Of a stretch of DNA of 64,000 nucleotides, positions 1-12,372 are shown in pieces. A program made the position numbers and the translations under genes. The notes under the pieces are model-generated. The model had not been told where the DNA came from. It searched no databases and saw only the letters and a list, made by a program, of their open reading frames with translations. Origin of the DNA: Chrysoporthe austroafricana (lineage: Eukaryota; Ascomycota; Sordariomycetes; Diaporthales; Cryphonectriaceae); NCBI GenBank assembly GCA_001051155.2, contig JYIP02000006.1, positions 1,178,001 through 1,242,000 on the forward strand, read 5' to 3'. Within the stretch, counting starts at the first letter, position 1, and the number at the start of each line of letters is the position of its first letter.

Positions 1-3000
1 TCTCTGCAAAGTGTCGACCGCGGGAAGTCCTCGAGCTCATGAGAATACAGTGACTACTAATCAGTCCTATTCTTCAACAGCTGGGTTTTGGACTTTGCGG
101 ACTTGATATCACCGAGAAACATGCCGTGAGAACGCATTCGATCCGTCTGCCCCCTCTACACTGATATAGGCATGGATCAATATTGTGCTCTCTGGCTCTT
201 TCTATCTTGGTACTTCGGGCCTGACACCAAGTGACATGGTGAAGCTCGCGCCGGATGAAGCGCACTCACCCCGTCCTGCAAGACAGACCGAAGGGCAGAC
301 CAACATAACCCTCCCGACTACCAGAATAGGAAAAAGCCCCTCCCAGCTGTCTTCTTCTCCCGGCGGAGAAGTCCCACCTGGGCGGATCATTGGCTACCTC
401 CCACTACCGTACGTCCGTACCAAGTAAGTGAGAGAGAGCTGACGACTCCATCTTCCAGCCCAATCGCACAGCTCATCGACGGGATGTGGGAAGAGCAGTG
501 GCCTGCAGGACCCGGACAGCCGAGCGTCCCGGGCTGGATTAGACCCACCTGACGAGATATCTGTCTGTACCGGCGACTTGCCTCTTCCCCCCCCCCCAGC
601 CTGCAGAGTGAGGGCCCCAAGGCAGCAGCAATGGCAGCAGCAGCACTGCGACGCTGGTGGCAGGAGGGGAGGCAAAAGGGCCGGCGCGAGCGATGCGAGC
701 TGAGCAGGTCCCGAGTCGGTGACGAGCTGCGCGCCATCTCCGCGGGTCTGATGATATGTGAGATGTGATGTGTGATGACGGGTTCACCCCTGCACAGCCC
801 AGCTGTGTGCCATTTGCCAGGCGCATAGGACAAGGGCATTGTTCGCCCTCGTTCTAGGCCCTGTCATGCACGATGGGACGCCTCGCTGGCAGGTCGCTTG
901 TTTTTTTTTCTTTTTTCCCCACAAAGCTGCTGCTGCTCCTCGTCCTCCTCCTCCTGGGGTTGTGTGGTATATTTGGCCCTTCCGAGGTCCAAATCTCTGC
1001 CCTGCGGGGTCCCGGGTGGCCTGAGCCCGCGAGCGAGGTTCTGGCCCCTGAGTCTCATCTCTACGGGACCGTCCCAGCCCCGACTCGAGGGTCTAGAACC
1101 CGAGCTGTCAAAAAAAGTTTATGAGGTGCAGAGCCGGGGAGGCCCTCGTGGGATGATGGTTCCGGGATGTTTGTAGGGACGGGCCTGGCCTGGCTCTGTG
1201 GCAGACCTCTGTCGGCGGTGGGACTCTCCTCTCCTCTCCCCTTCCCTTCCCTCCCTCTCCTCCCACCCAGAGCATACGTAAGTATCCTCTCTATTGCTGG
1301 TTTTATTGTTTGTTTATTTCTCTATCAGTGGGGAGTGGATGGCGATCAGTCGGCATCCGGCTTAAACCCGGGCACACGTCGTCATAAACGCAGCAGCGCC
1401 GATCGCCCTGGACGGGGGTCGCACGGCAGGGGGACGCCGTTGCGGCGACGCAAGCAAGCACGACAAGCAAGCAAGTACTATAGTGAGTATCTCAGCGGCG
1501 GGGCAGGGCAGGTAGGGGACTTACCGATACAGTGGGTTCCAAAAACGCTGAGGCCCGCCAAGGGTCGCAGCTGTCTCGGGGGCCCGTGCCTCCTGCGTAT
1601 AACGCCCAATGGGAGGGCGGCAACGGCGGCCTGGGGCCCCTGAAGAGACAAGGCGAGCGCGCCCAGGTCTCAGGTCTCCACCTCTTCCCTCTCCCCCACG
1701 GCCGCCTCTGTCTCTCAGCAGCCATGTTTCCCAATGGTCTGGCCTGCCGTGTCTCTGATCTTGCATGGGACCGCAGGCTGTGCCTCGTACCTACGAACGG
1801 GCTTGAAGGGGGACGCGGAGGGAACCGTGCCGAGAGGACAGATTGGATAATAATTTTTTTTTTTCTCTTTCTTTCCTTCTTTTCGTGTCCCGTGTCCGCT
1901 GGAGCCGAACCGGGCCCCACGACGGGGAGAGGGACAGGAATTCGGGATAATTCTTAGTCTCGTCGAGAGAAGGGAAGTTTATCGCGATATACTTCCTTGC
2001 GCCGAGCCTAGGGCGGAAATTCCCAGCCGAGGGTCCGCCGTCTAGCCAGAGCCGGCCAGCTGGGTCGAGGAGACCATCGACCTAGCGGCAGACCACCAGC
2101 AGCACAAGTACGCCGTGCTACGACGCCTCTTTCCCCAATGGGCCCCGAGGGCGCGGGCGCCGTCGACTCCACGATGGCAGATGTAGAGAGACGGGGAGGG
2201 AGCGTAGGTGAGAAAAATAGGACCCCGTCGCAACAGACACCTGCAAGCGGTATATTATCTCCGAGGTTAGGGGCCCAGCTGAGGAGGAGGGGTGTCGCGT
2301 GGCCGAGCCCCCGCCGCCGCCGCCAGCGGATAGCGCACGTTGGCTGAGGGAGAGACGACAAAATAGACCCCGTCCCGGGCAGCGCCAGGGCGGGAGCAGC
2401 CTCTAGCCCGGAATGGGAGCCCCCAAGGCTCAGCGCTCTGCGCTACCTGGAGCACCGGCGGGCGCAATCAGGAAAGGACGCAAGGCCTAGCAGGCCGCAG
2501 GCTAGTCCGCAACTGGCAGAGAGCCAACGGCGGTCCCAGCGCACCGGAATAAAAGAGGACGGGGCCCTGCGGGTCCCTGTGGCATTGGCGAGTCGCCTGT
2601 CTTGAATCAGGGCGCAGGAGGATCCAGAAACGGGCGGCCCACTCGTTCGTCGCCGCCAGGCGGGTCAGACACAGCCAAACACTGGCCCGGAGGAGACGCT
2701 GGTGAGTCGCCGGCGGCCCAGGTACCGTTCCCAATAGTCACCGTGATGGGGCCCTTGGGAGTCTGAGAGGAGAGGGGGGGGGGCAAAAAAAGATAAATAA
2801 AAGTGCATAGGCTTGGTTCAGCGCGCGACTAGACGACCTGGGGCGGGCCCCCCTGGCCCTGCTGGCGTCGACGGCGGCGGGAAAACCACGTGGAAGTAGT
2901 GCGGGGACGGTCTGTGATCCTTCGGCACTCCAGATCCGTCTGCCAGATGGGAGCTGAGATCCTCGCCCGGATCTTGCCTCCTGGCCGCCTGGTCACACGT

Positions 3001-6000
3001 AGGCCTCCGGCACTCGAGCGCGATCCGAGGTGCGAGTGCGATGCCCATATCTCTACCCTGGGCGATATTGGCTTGTCGGCCGGCGAGGATCTCGTCCCCG
3101 GCTCAGGTAACCTGGTAGAACACGAGGAACAAGGTTATCAGGGGGATGATGGTGGTGTGGGCCGCCGACCCGACAGTCTGGCTGCACACATCGGTAGGGG
3201 TCTGTAGCGCGCCTGGTAGGCTCAGAGGTACCCTGATGGCGGCCCAACGATCCCAGCCAAAGGGGCGCCAAGCGGCGCTGTCGGTCATCAAGATCTCGGT
3301 TCGGTGCCGAGAGATAGAGTGTTGACCTGACGAACACCTTGCGCGGAGCAGGCCTGCCATGGTCCTCACGACGAGCCCAACGGCCCTGATGGGGGACGGA
3401 CGGTCTCGTCACGCATCCCCAGGGGGAGGCTGCACGGCTTGTCGCCAGTGCCCACTGCGGCCTCCAGAGCAGCACGGATGGCCAAGGGGAGGAGGGCCGA
3501 TCAGTATCTCACCGCTTCTGAGATCTGGGCGATCTGCTGCTTGGCACCCAGCACGATTCAGACGAGGCTGTCACCGCCCCGGAAGGGGAAGTCGTCAGAG
3601 CCACAGCGCAGTTCCTTGCCCCTTGCGGACGAGCCGGTGTGAGATTAGCAAGATCGGGCAGGGGCCTGGTCGCCAACGGTGAAGCGAAGGTGGTGAGGTC
3701 GATGGCCCGTCGAGGTGGGAAAGGAAAATTAAACAATTCCCAGGGCCATGCCGACGGGTAAGGCTATGTAAAGGGGGAGCACTACGCCGTATCGGGTAGT
3801 ATAGTACCTGGGACCAGGACCCAGGCCGTTTGCTAGCACGAGCTGAAAAGGTCGCCATGGCCAGGTTCTACCTGCTCGACGTGCGCCTGTCATTGGGCAC
3901 CGGCTGGTATGTGCCACAACGGCTCTTCGACGTTCCGGACGGGGAACGCTGTAATGCTGCTGCTGCGATGCGACTCTGTTCCATAGGCCGCGCAGAGTCC
4001 ATATACGAGCCCTGAGCGAGAGCACCTCTGGCGACTCACCAGTAGTTATCCTATCCCTACCCCCCCCCTACGTGATACCGTTACAGTGCTGCGTTGAGCC
4101 CCAGGTGCCTAGGTGCGAGGTTCTACAACGTCCCCGAGTCGCCGACCAAACTGCAGCCACAAAAGGTTGATCACTCTGTCGATCTGAGGGCTCTTCGCAT
4201 CCCATGTCGTCGTTGCGTTCAGGGTTGGCGGTGGTGTGTGCCACCATCCTCAGGGTTGTTGGCCTGAGACCATCATTCATCTGTCATCGTGACAAAGAAG
4301 ACACCCAGGACCGAGATGTCAATGTGGCCCGTACTAGTAGAGGGCGTCGACCGGACCTCCCGTCGCCTGTGGGCCATCAGGCCACAATCCGTCTAGGTTG
4401 GATGTTGGCGGACAGGTCAGGCCATGTTCTCACGCACCACCGGACGAGATGAGAGAGTAGCCAGGTGCAGGCTACGACTGTTGTTGTAGTACGCGGGACG
4501 CCCAAGCACGATCGTTGAGTGGCTAGGGACAGCGGGCGGCGCCATACCCAGAGCTCTGGATGCGCTAGGCCGCTAGGGGGGCCGTTGGCCTGCTTTGTCT
4601 TCGGGAAGAGCCTCGAGCTATCCCACCGGATCCGAAATATGTTTGCTGCCGCTGCCCCTCGAGCGCTGTGTCTCGACGTGGCCAGCCGCCTCTGACACCC
4701 CCCCCCCCCGCGTTCGCAGAGATTATGCAAGTAGTCGTGACTCTGACGCGGCACCAGGCCCGCTCTGGCTGCAGACCCCCTCTCGGGTTACATCACGCAC
4801 GTCCTCCGCGCTCACATCTGCCCTTTTCACAGGGAGAGAGAGAGCGTCCATAGCAGGAAGAGAGGAGGGAGAGGACGAACGAGCCTCGTCAGCTGCAGGG
4901 GAGGCAGGAATGTAGCAGGGAGTCGCCCGACATGGGTATATCGCGGGGAGCCGCTTGCTGTTCACCTGCAAGAAGCACCTGGGAGCCTGTGCCCTCGCAG
5001 ATTTGCGAGATTCGCGAGAGGATCCATCCCGATGCTTTTCGGCGTCGCACACCCCCCGGGGTGTGGCGACAGAGGGACAGGAGAGCGAGCGAGAGAGAGA
5101 GAGAGAGGGAGAGATCCGCAGGCCAAACACAAACATGCCCACATCGAGCGTCGGCGAAATCAGGGAATTTTCTGCGGGTCCATTGACGGGCAGCGCGAAA
5201 GGCCGAGCCCACATTTGGGCTACTACTGTACGCTTCCTGTTCAGCCTGCCCAGGTGATGATGGCGCTGCCGCGTCGGCAAGAATCAGCGCTCTGCAATAT
5301 ATGTACTTCAGCCCACCGCCCGGGGGGCGAGGGGCGCCAGCGCGGTCATACGGCCGTCGTTGTTTCGGATAGGCAATATCGTATTCGCAAGCTTTCCTCA
5401 AGGGAGATCGGGGGTGAGAAGCGACGTGTCGAAAGATTGGCAGCCCGTACCCACAGGAGGGGGGACAGCTGTCAATCGAGAGACGCACGCTCTTTGGCTT
5501 GGTGAACGGTCTGAAACCAGCAAGCATTCTCAATCCAGGGTCTTGGCCCGCTGCCCAGCAGGGTGGAAGGAGGCTGCTGTCGGGACAGCAGCGTTCCGGC
5601 GGACTTTGGGGGGCTCGTCTCGGCCGACTCCCTCGGCCTGCCTGTGCATTCTGGCAGGCCATGCGATCGTCGTCCTGATAGCCGGAGGAGGGTGACTTTC
5701 AAGGGCGGGATTCAACTCCGGCCTGCGGAATTACGAGGCCAAAGCTGAGGACTTTGTCCGCGCCCACTGAAGGTGGCCTCCGCCGCCTCCATCCGCAATG
5801 CGACGCAGGTATCTGCATCGACGGGGCGGGCGAGCGCGAGAGGCCTGCCAGCGGTGATGGTGCTAGCGATCGACCCTGTTGACGTCCCATCGATACCACG
5901 CAGATCAGATCTGACCGGAATGGGCGGAAACCTGTCACGGTATATTCCGCAGCACGCAAGTACACGGACGTACATAGTAACACACGACCCTGCACTTTGA

Positions 6001-9000
6001 GTTACGCCTGCTCACACAAACTCCGTTCCCTTTTTTGAAAGGGAAGGACTTGTCCGAGAGTCAATCCGGACGATGGGATGAAACTTACCCACCGGTCTTC
6101 CTCTCGCTGGCACGGCTGGGAACAAAAAGTGTCTGCCTAATCCGCAGATCCACCCATCCTCCACATGCGGACAGGGGAGACATTTTTTGGTGGCGCGCCC
6201 CAGCGCGTGCTAGCCAATCTCGGCGGCCGCATGGGCCTCGCCAATCTTAAAATGAATCTGTGATCAAAATGTGAGAAGGACGTGGCCGGTGATAGAATTG
6301 TGATCCAGACCCATGGAACGGTCTGCAGAAGGAAACATGGCAACGGGGACGTTCCTCGTGTCGCGCGGCCGTGGCAGGCAAGGCCTTGCTCATCCTCCTG
6401 TAAGGGCCCCAACTGCTTGACCGCTCACGACGCCCTGTCTCACAAATTCATATGCACGTGCAGTGATCGCATTCGCGTATCAGCAGGCGGTAGAGTGCAC
6501 CCGCCAGAAGGAGCGCTGGGGGAGGGACACTCCGTAGGTGGCAGAGAACCTCACATTGCTTCTGCAAGCAGGGCCACGACGCCGCGTCTGGTCGGTCCCC
6601 TTCACATCTCTTGTCGCCTCCCCCCCCCCCTCGCAGGGTGACATCGCCCGGGTCCAGGGCACGACACCCTCACCCGATGAAGTGTCAGATTGGCGTGAGG
6701 GCTGGGGCCATCGCTCTCGCTTCCCGGGCTCAAGAGAATGCTGACAATAAGCTGCAGCCGCACGTGGATATCTGACGCTGAGGTGAAGCATGAAGGCATT
6801 CATTTACTACTGCTCGGCTCTCGCCTTGTCGAGACTCTTCTTCAAGTGCCGGGGGCCGGACCGTCCGTCTCTGTGTGCCGGGTCTCGTCGCCCGTCGCAC
6901 GTCGGCACAGCTCTTGGCAGCAGCCGGTTCCAGTGGGATGGTACGCTAAACGAGAGGCGTTGCAGAGAAGAGGCCGTCTCAGCCGCTCGGCGTGAAGAAC
7001 TCCTGTGGGGAGGCCCTTCCCGTCCGTTCCCCGCCGTGCCCGCCAGTGACCATGGAGGGTCTACGCTCTCGCGCAAGCCATCTTGTACCATTCCCAGCCC
7101 TTTGGTTATGCCGTATGGCTAGTCTGGCGCCATGTCTTAAGCATAGCGCTCCAGCCTGTATTCCCTTGATTTCCCCTTTTCACAACGGTCGGCCTAATAT
7201 AGCCTGCGAGTAAGTCGCTGCTCAGGGGCGGTAGCGAACCATCTGAAAGCTTAGTAGGACACGTGGAGGTCAGGGCTGCGTGTGCGATGAGGTACCCTTG
7301 TTGATTGTCCTCCAGAAGCAGTCGCTATGATACCCTCCACCAGCTCTTCCTTCAGCCGAGCGGACCATCCGGGCCTCCCAGATGATGATGACCAGAGCTC
7401 CAGTAGCACAAAACGTCTGCCTCAATCCAACATGAGGTCACGGGTGGTGCTTGGCAATCTCGTGTCGACCCCTCCTAGCAATAGGTTTTGATGTGCAGCG
7501 CAACAGGGACCAGATGTGCAGGCTTGACCGCAGGGAAGGCAAACCTTCAGATGACCCCTTAACAAGCTGACATATAGGCACGGCCCGCGCATTCGACCGC
7601 GGAATTTGTTTCCCATCGCCCTGATGGGAAACCCAGCACTCTGGGACCCGGCAGCCGGGTCTCGAGTCAGCAGCCACCCGGGAAGATCAGCGCGCCCGGG
7701 TCGGTGGGCAGCCCCCTGCCGCCTGGGATGAGGCAAGAAGCTTAAAACTCGCAGCCCTCCCTTCCCGTGAGAACCCACTCTGCATTGCGAAGCTGACCGA
7801 CAGGACGCAGCGTGAGGATGCAACATGGCCGGACTTGAGAAGGAGTATCCTACAGAGCATTACCTCATGATGCATGCGACGGAGAGCTGGGCCTCTCGAA
7901 GAGCTGGACTTTCGCATCATCCCGACGCAGCATGGCGTTGTGAGCTTCCCGCTGCGGATCTTGAACCCTCTGGACGCCTTCTTCACGCTGTGAGCCGTGG
8001 CTGGCTCCTTAATTGCAGGGTCGGCCAATGGTGTTGACTTCAAGGAGCGGGAGGCTTGTTCCCCCGGGGCAGTCAAAAGTAAATCAGCGGCTATGCGATG
8101 TAGACAGGGCAGCAGGATGCGCAGCCGCTTATGCTTCATGCGAGCAACACTATTCTCCGCCGCGCGCCGGCGGACGTCCAGACCTCAGTCGCCAGGGGAG
8201 ACACTTTGATGCGATAGCCGAAGGGATCATGACGCATGAAAGCCACTTGATCCTTCGCTGTATCTCACGGTCGCAGCAGAGCTGTGATCTCAGGCACACA
8301 CCGCTGAGGCCCTCCGCCTCTTGGCCCTGCGCACCGCACCCGATGGTGCGAGGAGAGCTCTGCCGCCGCTCTCGAATAAGCAAACCGCGAGGGCGTCCCT
8401 CCCTCCGTCCATTTCGAAACATCCCGAGATAGGGCGGCGGCGGCGGCCTTGCTCCACCCGACCGGGCATCGAAGGGCGAGGGGTCCAGCCCACTGATCAT
8501 TTCAGGCGGCAGGGGGGTCGTCGCGCTCGCGCTCGCTCCCCTGGGCAGGTCTGCGCTCTGGATCGGATCTGGATCTGGCTCCGGATCCGGACCTGCGGAG
8601 GAAGGCAGTGGGAAGGGGGCCCAGATGACCACATCGAATCTTAATTGCTCTGACCGCATAGTGAGGCTGATGCAGGCGCGACCAGCCCGGGGCGGTTGCA
8701 GTCAGATCGTGTGGCTCAGGAAGGATCCATCTTCATTTCCCCAGTCCCATGTTTTTGATCGCAGACACGTGGTGGATACCTGGCTGGCGATCTCGGACCC
8801 CCGGAGCTGTGGATCACCCAGGATCGCCATTACGCTGCCGGGGCGGGGGGGGAGTGTGTGTATGTATGTGAAATGGGGAACGTCAGGCCTGTCGGAGATG
8901 GTGATGGTGTCCGTGAGGGCTGAGCAGAAGCAGCGGAATCGCGGCCCCACCCCTTCCCCTTCTCCCTCTACCTCCCTCCCCCCTCCCCTCCCCTCCCCTC

Positions 9001-10526
9001 CCTTCCCCTCCCCCTCCCCTGGTCCAAAGAGGCCATATCTTCCGTGGGCTGTCCGAGGCCCCGAGCTGCGCTGGCCGACGAGGACTGGCGGTGCGAGCAT
9101 GGAACCAGTTCTGGCCAGGTGGTGTGCCAATGGCAGCAGCGGTGACAACGACGGCAAGCCAGCGCCCCCGTTCCAGCTAGGCAGTCCCACAGGACCTCGC
9201 CTCACGTGCGCCTCGACAAGCAGAGCCCAGATCCGGCTAGGCTTGATCTGGCGAAGCACTCTGTGCCCGATGTGATGCTGTAATGTTGTGGTTGGACTAA
9301 ACAGGACGACAATACGAGCGCGAAGGGGCGCCTCTCCACCGTCAGTGCCGGGCGGGTGGTACTGTGTATGGCGTCGTCGACGCTGCTGATGACGATCAGC
9401 ACGGTGATCCTGAATGGGGCGGCCGACGAGGAATCATTCCGTCATTCCGCAGTTGGCCATGTCACATCCACAGTAAGCAGCCAGCAGGCAGATCTGCCGG
9501 GGGACGACGGACAGGGAGGGGGTGTGTGTGCGTGCTGCGATAGCAGATCAAGATCAGGCTCAGGCCGGCGCAGCGAGGGCGAGAGATTGAAGCATGCGTA
9601 GTCGAAGATTGTAAGGGGGGCGGCGGCGAGGTGCCAGGGAGACCAGCCAGTGCCATGGTACATAGTAATAATACTCGCGGCGGCGCTGCCCAATGGCAGG
9701 CCCAGGCGGCGCTGGCCAGCCTGCTCCTGCCTGTCCTCCCTCGACCTCTTCAGCTGTGGACTGGCCCTCGATCTTTCCCCGATTTGGGCCCTCGTGTGGG
9801 GGCCCCCCGTAAATGACCGCGGCAGAGGAAGGTGCCACCTTTGCGTATTTTACTTGGGGACGTGTGAGGCACGTTTTGGCCGGGGGGTGCCAGGGCTGGC
9901 GCTAGCCGCCTTGGGAAGTATCTCTGGCCCCCTGTCTGGCCCGTCAGGGCCCTAGCGTCCGCCGCAAGACGCTGCAACCCGGCGACGCGGTACCTCAGAT
10001 CTGCGGGGAGCAGGGCTGCGATCGATGTCCCTGCCCCCGGCCTGTCTGCAGCGCACAGGGGGCTGCGCCAAGGGGGGCTCTGTACCGCGGCGCAGATGAG
10101 GCTGTCGGGAGCCCCCCCCCTCCAGGTACTGCGGTACCAAGGTCACTCGATACCTCGTCGCCCAGGCCCGCTCCCAGGCTAGGACCCGCCTAAGCCTAAC
10201 TATGAGGCCGTTGACCATGTTGCAGGGGTCGCAAGCTCTAATCGAGACCGCGCATCTCTCTGCAGAGGTACTTGCCCATGCAATTCTCGCTCTTTACCAT
10301 ATCCTTCGACCCATATGCCGTTCTTGATATAAAACTTGGACGCCTGCTTTTTCCCCGGCGTTGGCTCCAAGGCCCGTTCCCCCCTCCTCTCATGCCCACA
10401 CCGTTCGCTACCTGTCTTAGCCCTCCCACCACGCAGCAGACAACTGTTTCCAGACAACCCACGGCCCAGGCGTCCTGAACGTCGTCGTCGTCGTTGTTGT
10501 TGTTGTTGTTGTTGTTGTTTATCGCC
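1..10526. other. Gene-free GC-rich stretch upstream of the Myb gene
   Basis: I see no gene here that I can support. Open frames exist on both strands but are short, overlap one another in several frames, and are rich in Arg, Pro, Ser and Gly, which is what chance frames look like in GC-rich DNA. No intron-linked chain of conserved protein could be assembled. The stretch has homopolymer and pyrimidine tracts (for example near 586-597, 1243-1264 and 8960-9020). Much of it may be the upstream regulatory region of the Myb gene that follows, but that is inference from position alone. A lineage-specific gene or non-coding RNA cannot be excluded. Confidence 0.5.
10481..10519 (+). repeat. GTC/GTT trinucleotide tract in the Myb leader
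   Basis: About four GTC units pass into about eight GTT units and end eight bases before the chosen ATG of the Myb gene. In the mRNA this would be a U-rich, weakly structured leader directly before the start codon. The tract is read from the sequence; any effect on translation is inference. Confidence 0.8.
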
Positions 10527-11774
10527 ATGGCCGAGCATCGCTACCACCCCATCAGCCCGCCCGGCTGGGCACCACCCTCACCGACCATGGCCATCCTGTC
10601 GACGTCCGCGCGCGGGCGTCGAGCCCAAGCACCCTCGTTCCCGCCAGCGAACGCCGCCGCGCAGGGAGACGACTACCAGCAGCAGCTCGCCGCCCTGCCC
10701 GCAGACCAGCCCCAGGCCCCAGCGCCGGCGGCGGAGCCCAGCAGCCGGGAGCGGGTCGAGCAGGGCGAGTACAAAGGGCCCTGGTCCGACGACGAGTGCA
10801 GAGACCTCGAGAGGATCGTGCGCGGCCACCTCGACGAGACCAGGAGGAACCCGCGGCCCCACCGCAGCGGCAACTCGTCCCAGCTCCCGTGGAGCGAGCT
10901 GTCCCTGGACTACTCCCGGAACCACCCCACCAAGCCTCGCTCGGCCAAGCAGTGCCGCGAGAAGTGGAACGAGCACCTGAAGTGGCCGTCCGCCATGAAG
11001 AAGAAGTTCACGCCCGAGGAGGCCGCAACGATCCAGCAGTGGGTCCAGAAGAACGGGCGGCGCTGGGCCCAGCTCGGCCGCATCATGGGCCGCCCCGAGA
11101 ACATGATCAAGAACCACTGGTACCAGGAGCTCAAGAAGCAGAGCCGGCGGGACGGCAACGCCGACCCCTCGCCGCGCGCCCAGGCCTCGCAGCCCCAGCA
11201 CGCCTTCGACCAGGGCCCGCCGCCGCCCGCCTTCTACTCCCAGGAGGGTTCGCACCTCCGCCGGCTCAGCACCGCGTCCACCACCTACGCGCCCTCGCTG
11301 GCGTCGGACCACGAATCCATCGCGGACTCGCCGCGCTCCGTCCACGACGCCCCCTACCCCCAGGGCCCGCACCGGCTTCCCTCGCTGTCGCCCGACGCCA
11401 AGCAGCCCCTCTCGGAGATGGTGCTCCTGCACCCAGACAGGCACTCCCGGTCGCGGTCCGGGTCCTCCCAGGGCTACTTCTCCCACCAGGAGCACGGCGG
11501 CTTCGAGCAGCCCTCGCCAATGGGGCCGCCGCCGGGGCACTGGCCCTACGGCGGTCTCGACCCCCACTACCCTCACGAGCACCAGGCCGAGCGCTCCAGC
11601 CCCCGCCACTACGGTCGGCGGCGCAGCGATGCCCAGTACGCTCGCCCAGAGCCATCATACACCCGGGCCAGCCTCCCATCTCTCCGGGAAGTCTTCGGCC
11701 CTGACTACGGCTCGCTCCTTGGCCGGCGCGGCGAGGCTCGTCCGTACCCTCCTGCCCCCATGCGCTACCGGTAG
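10527..11774 (+). CDS. Two-repeat Myb/SANT DNA-binding protein
   Basis: Probable nuclear transcription factor of 415 residues in one exon. The first Myb repeat spans about residues 82-152: it starts GPWSDDE, has the conserved Trp in PWSELS, and ends in SAKQCREKWNEHL. An insertion of about 20 residues lies between its first helices. The second repeat is about 158-205, with KKKFTPEE, WVQKNGRRWAQLG and ENMIKNHWYQELKK. The rest is low-complexity, rich in Pro, Ser and Gln. A C-terminal LPSLREVFG resembles short motifs often seen at the end of fungal regulators. The ATG at 10,527 was chosen because it has a good context (GCCATGG) and follows the GTC/GTT leader tract. The flanks are long and gene-free on both sides, which fits a regulator with extended control DNA, but no target or pathway can be read from the sequence. 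It is not an obvious FlbD orthologue. Confidence 0.85.
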   Translation: MAEHRYHPISPPGWAPPSPTMAILSTSARGRRAQAPSFPPANAAAQGDDYQQQLAALPADQPQAPAPAAEPSSRERVEQGEYKGPWSDDECRDLERIVRGHLDETRRNPRPHRSGNSSQLPWSELSLDYSRNHPTKPRSAKQCREKWNEHLKWPSAMKKKFTPEEAATIQQWVQKNGRRWAQLGRIMGRPENMIKNHWYQELKKQSRRDGNADPSPRAQASQPQHAFDQGPPPPAFYSQEGSHLRRLSTASTTYAPSLASDHESIADSPRSVHDAPYPQGPHRLPSLSPDAKQPLSEMVLLHPDRHSRSRSGSSQGYFSHQEHGGFEQPSPMGPPPGHWPYGGLDPHYPHEHQAERSSPRHYGRRRSDAQYARPEPSYTRASLPSLREVFGPDYGSLLGRRGEARPYPPAPMRYR

Positions 11775-12181
11775 AATCACCGATGATACATTGTTTTTTT
11801 CTTTTGCTCTTTTTTTTTTGTTTGTGTGTTTTCTTTTTTTCTGTATGAGTTGGGTTTAGGATCATGTACTCACTCTGCTCGTGACAACTCTGGGCCCCGG
11901 GGACACGGTTTTGATGTCTTTACCTTCCAGCGGAGTTCACGGTGGCGGAAGACCAAAAAAAAAAAGAAAGGGAGCATGGGATCTCAGCGGGAATATGGGC
12001 CATCCGCGCCCGGCGTGAAGCCGCGAGCGCTGGAATTTTGGATGTGGGATGGGTTTTGGGTCTTTGTTTTTTTTTTGACATCGTTCTCTTGCTGATGATA
12101 CCCGCCGCCGGCCCTGCGCCGAGCAGGACCCGGCGGCCTGTGCGACTCATGATGGGCGTTTTTTGGTCTCTGGTGGGGTAT

Positions 12182-12182
<1 letters not shown>

Positions 12183-12212
<30 letters not shown>

Positions 12213-12339
12213 CTTTTTTTTTTTTTTTTCCACACCATGCGCCCCCCCTCAGCACNTTTTTTTCCGCCCCCCCCCTCTGGCCCGCCGCGCGCCCGCGGCG
12301 GGGGGGGCCCGCGGGGGGGGGTTTTGGGGGTGGGGGGGG

Positions 12340-12372
<33 letters not shown>
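12183..12372. other. Assembly join with one N between poly-T runs
   Basis: A single N at 12,256 sits between two long T runs. The bases next to the N are nearly all runs of C or G. The stretch before the second T run looks like a blurred copy of the stretch before the first one. This is read as a gap-closing artefact, so the true length here is unknown. Confidence 0.6.

Noticed and set aside
4889..5662. Minus frame of 257 codons in the left gene-free stretch
   Set aside because: Composition is low-complexity, including a run that translates a GA repeat; there is no domain and no splice-linked neighbour.
10578..11609. Long minus frame of 343 codons
   Set aside because: It is antisense to the Myb gene; the plus strand has clear Myb repeats, and the minus product is a GC-driven Ala/Arg/Gly/Val frame.
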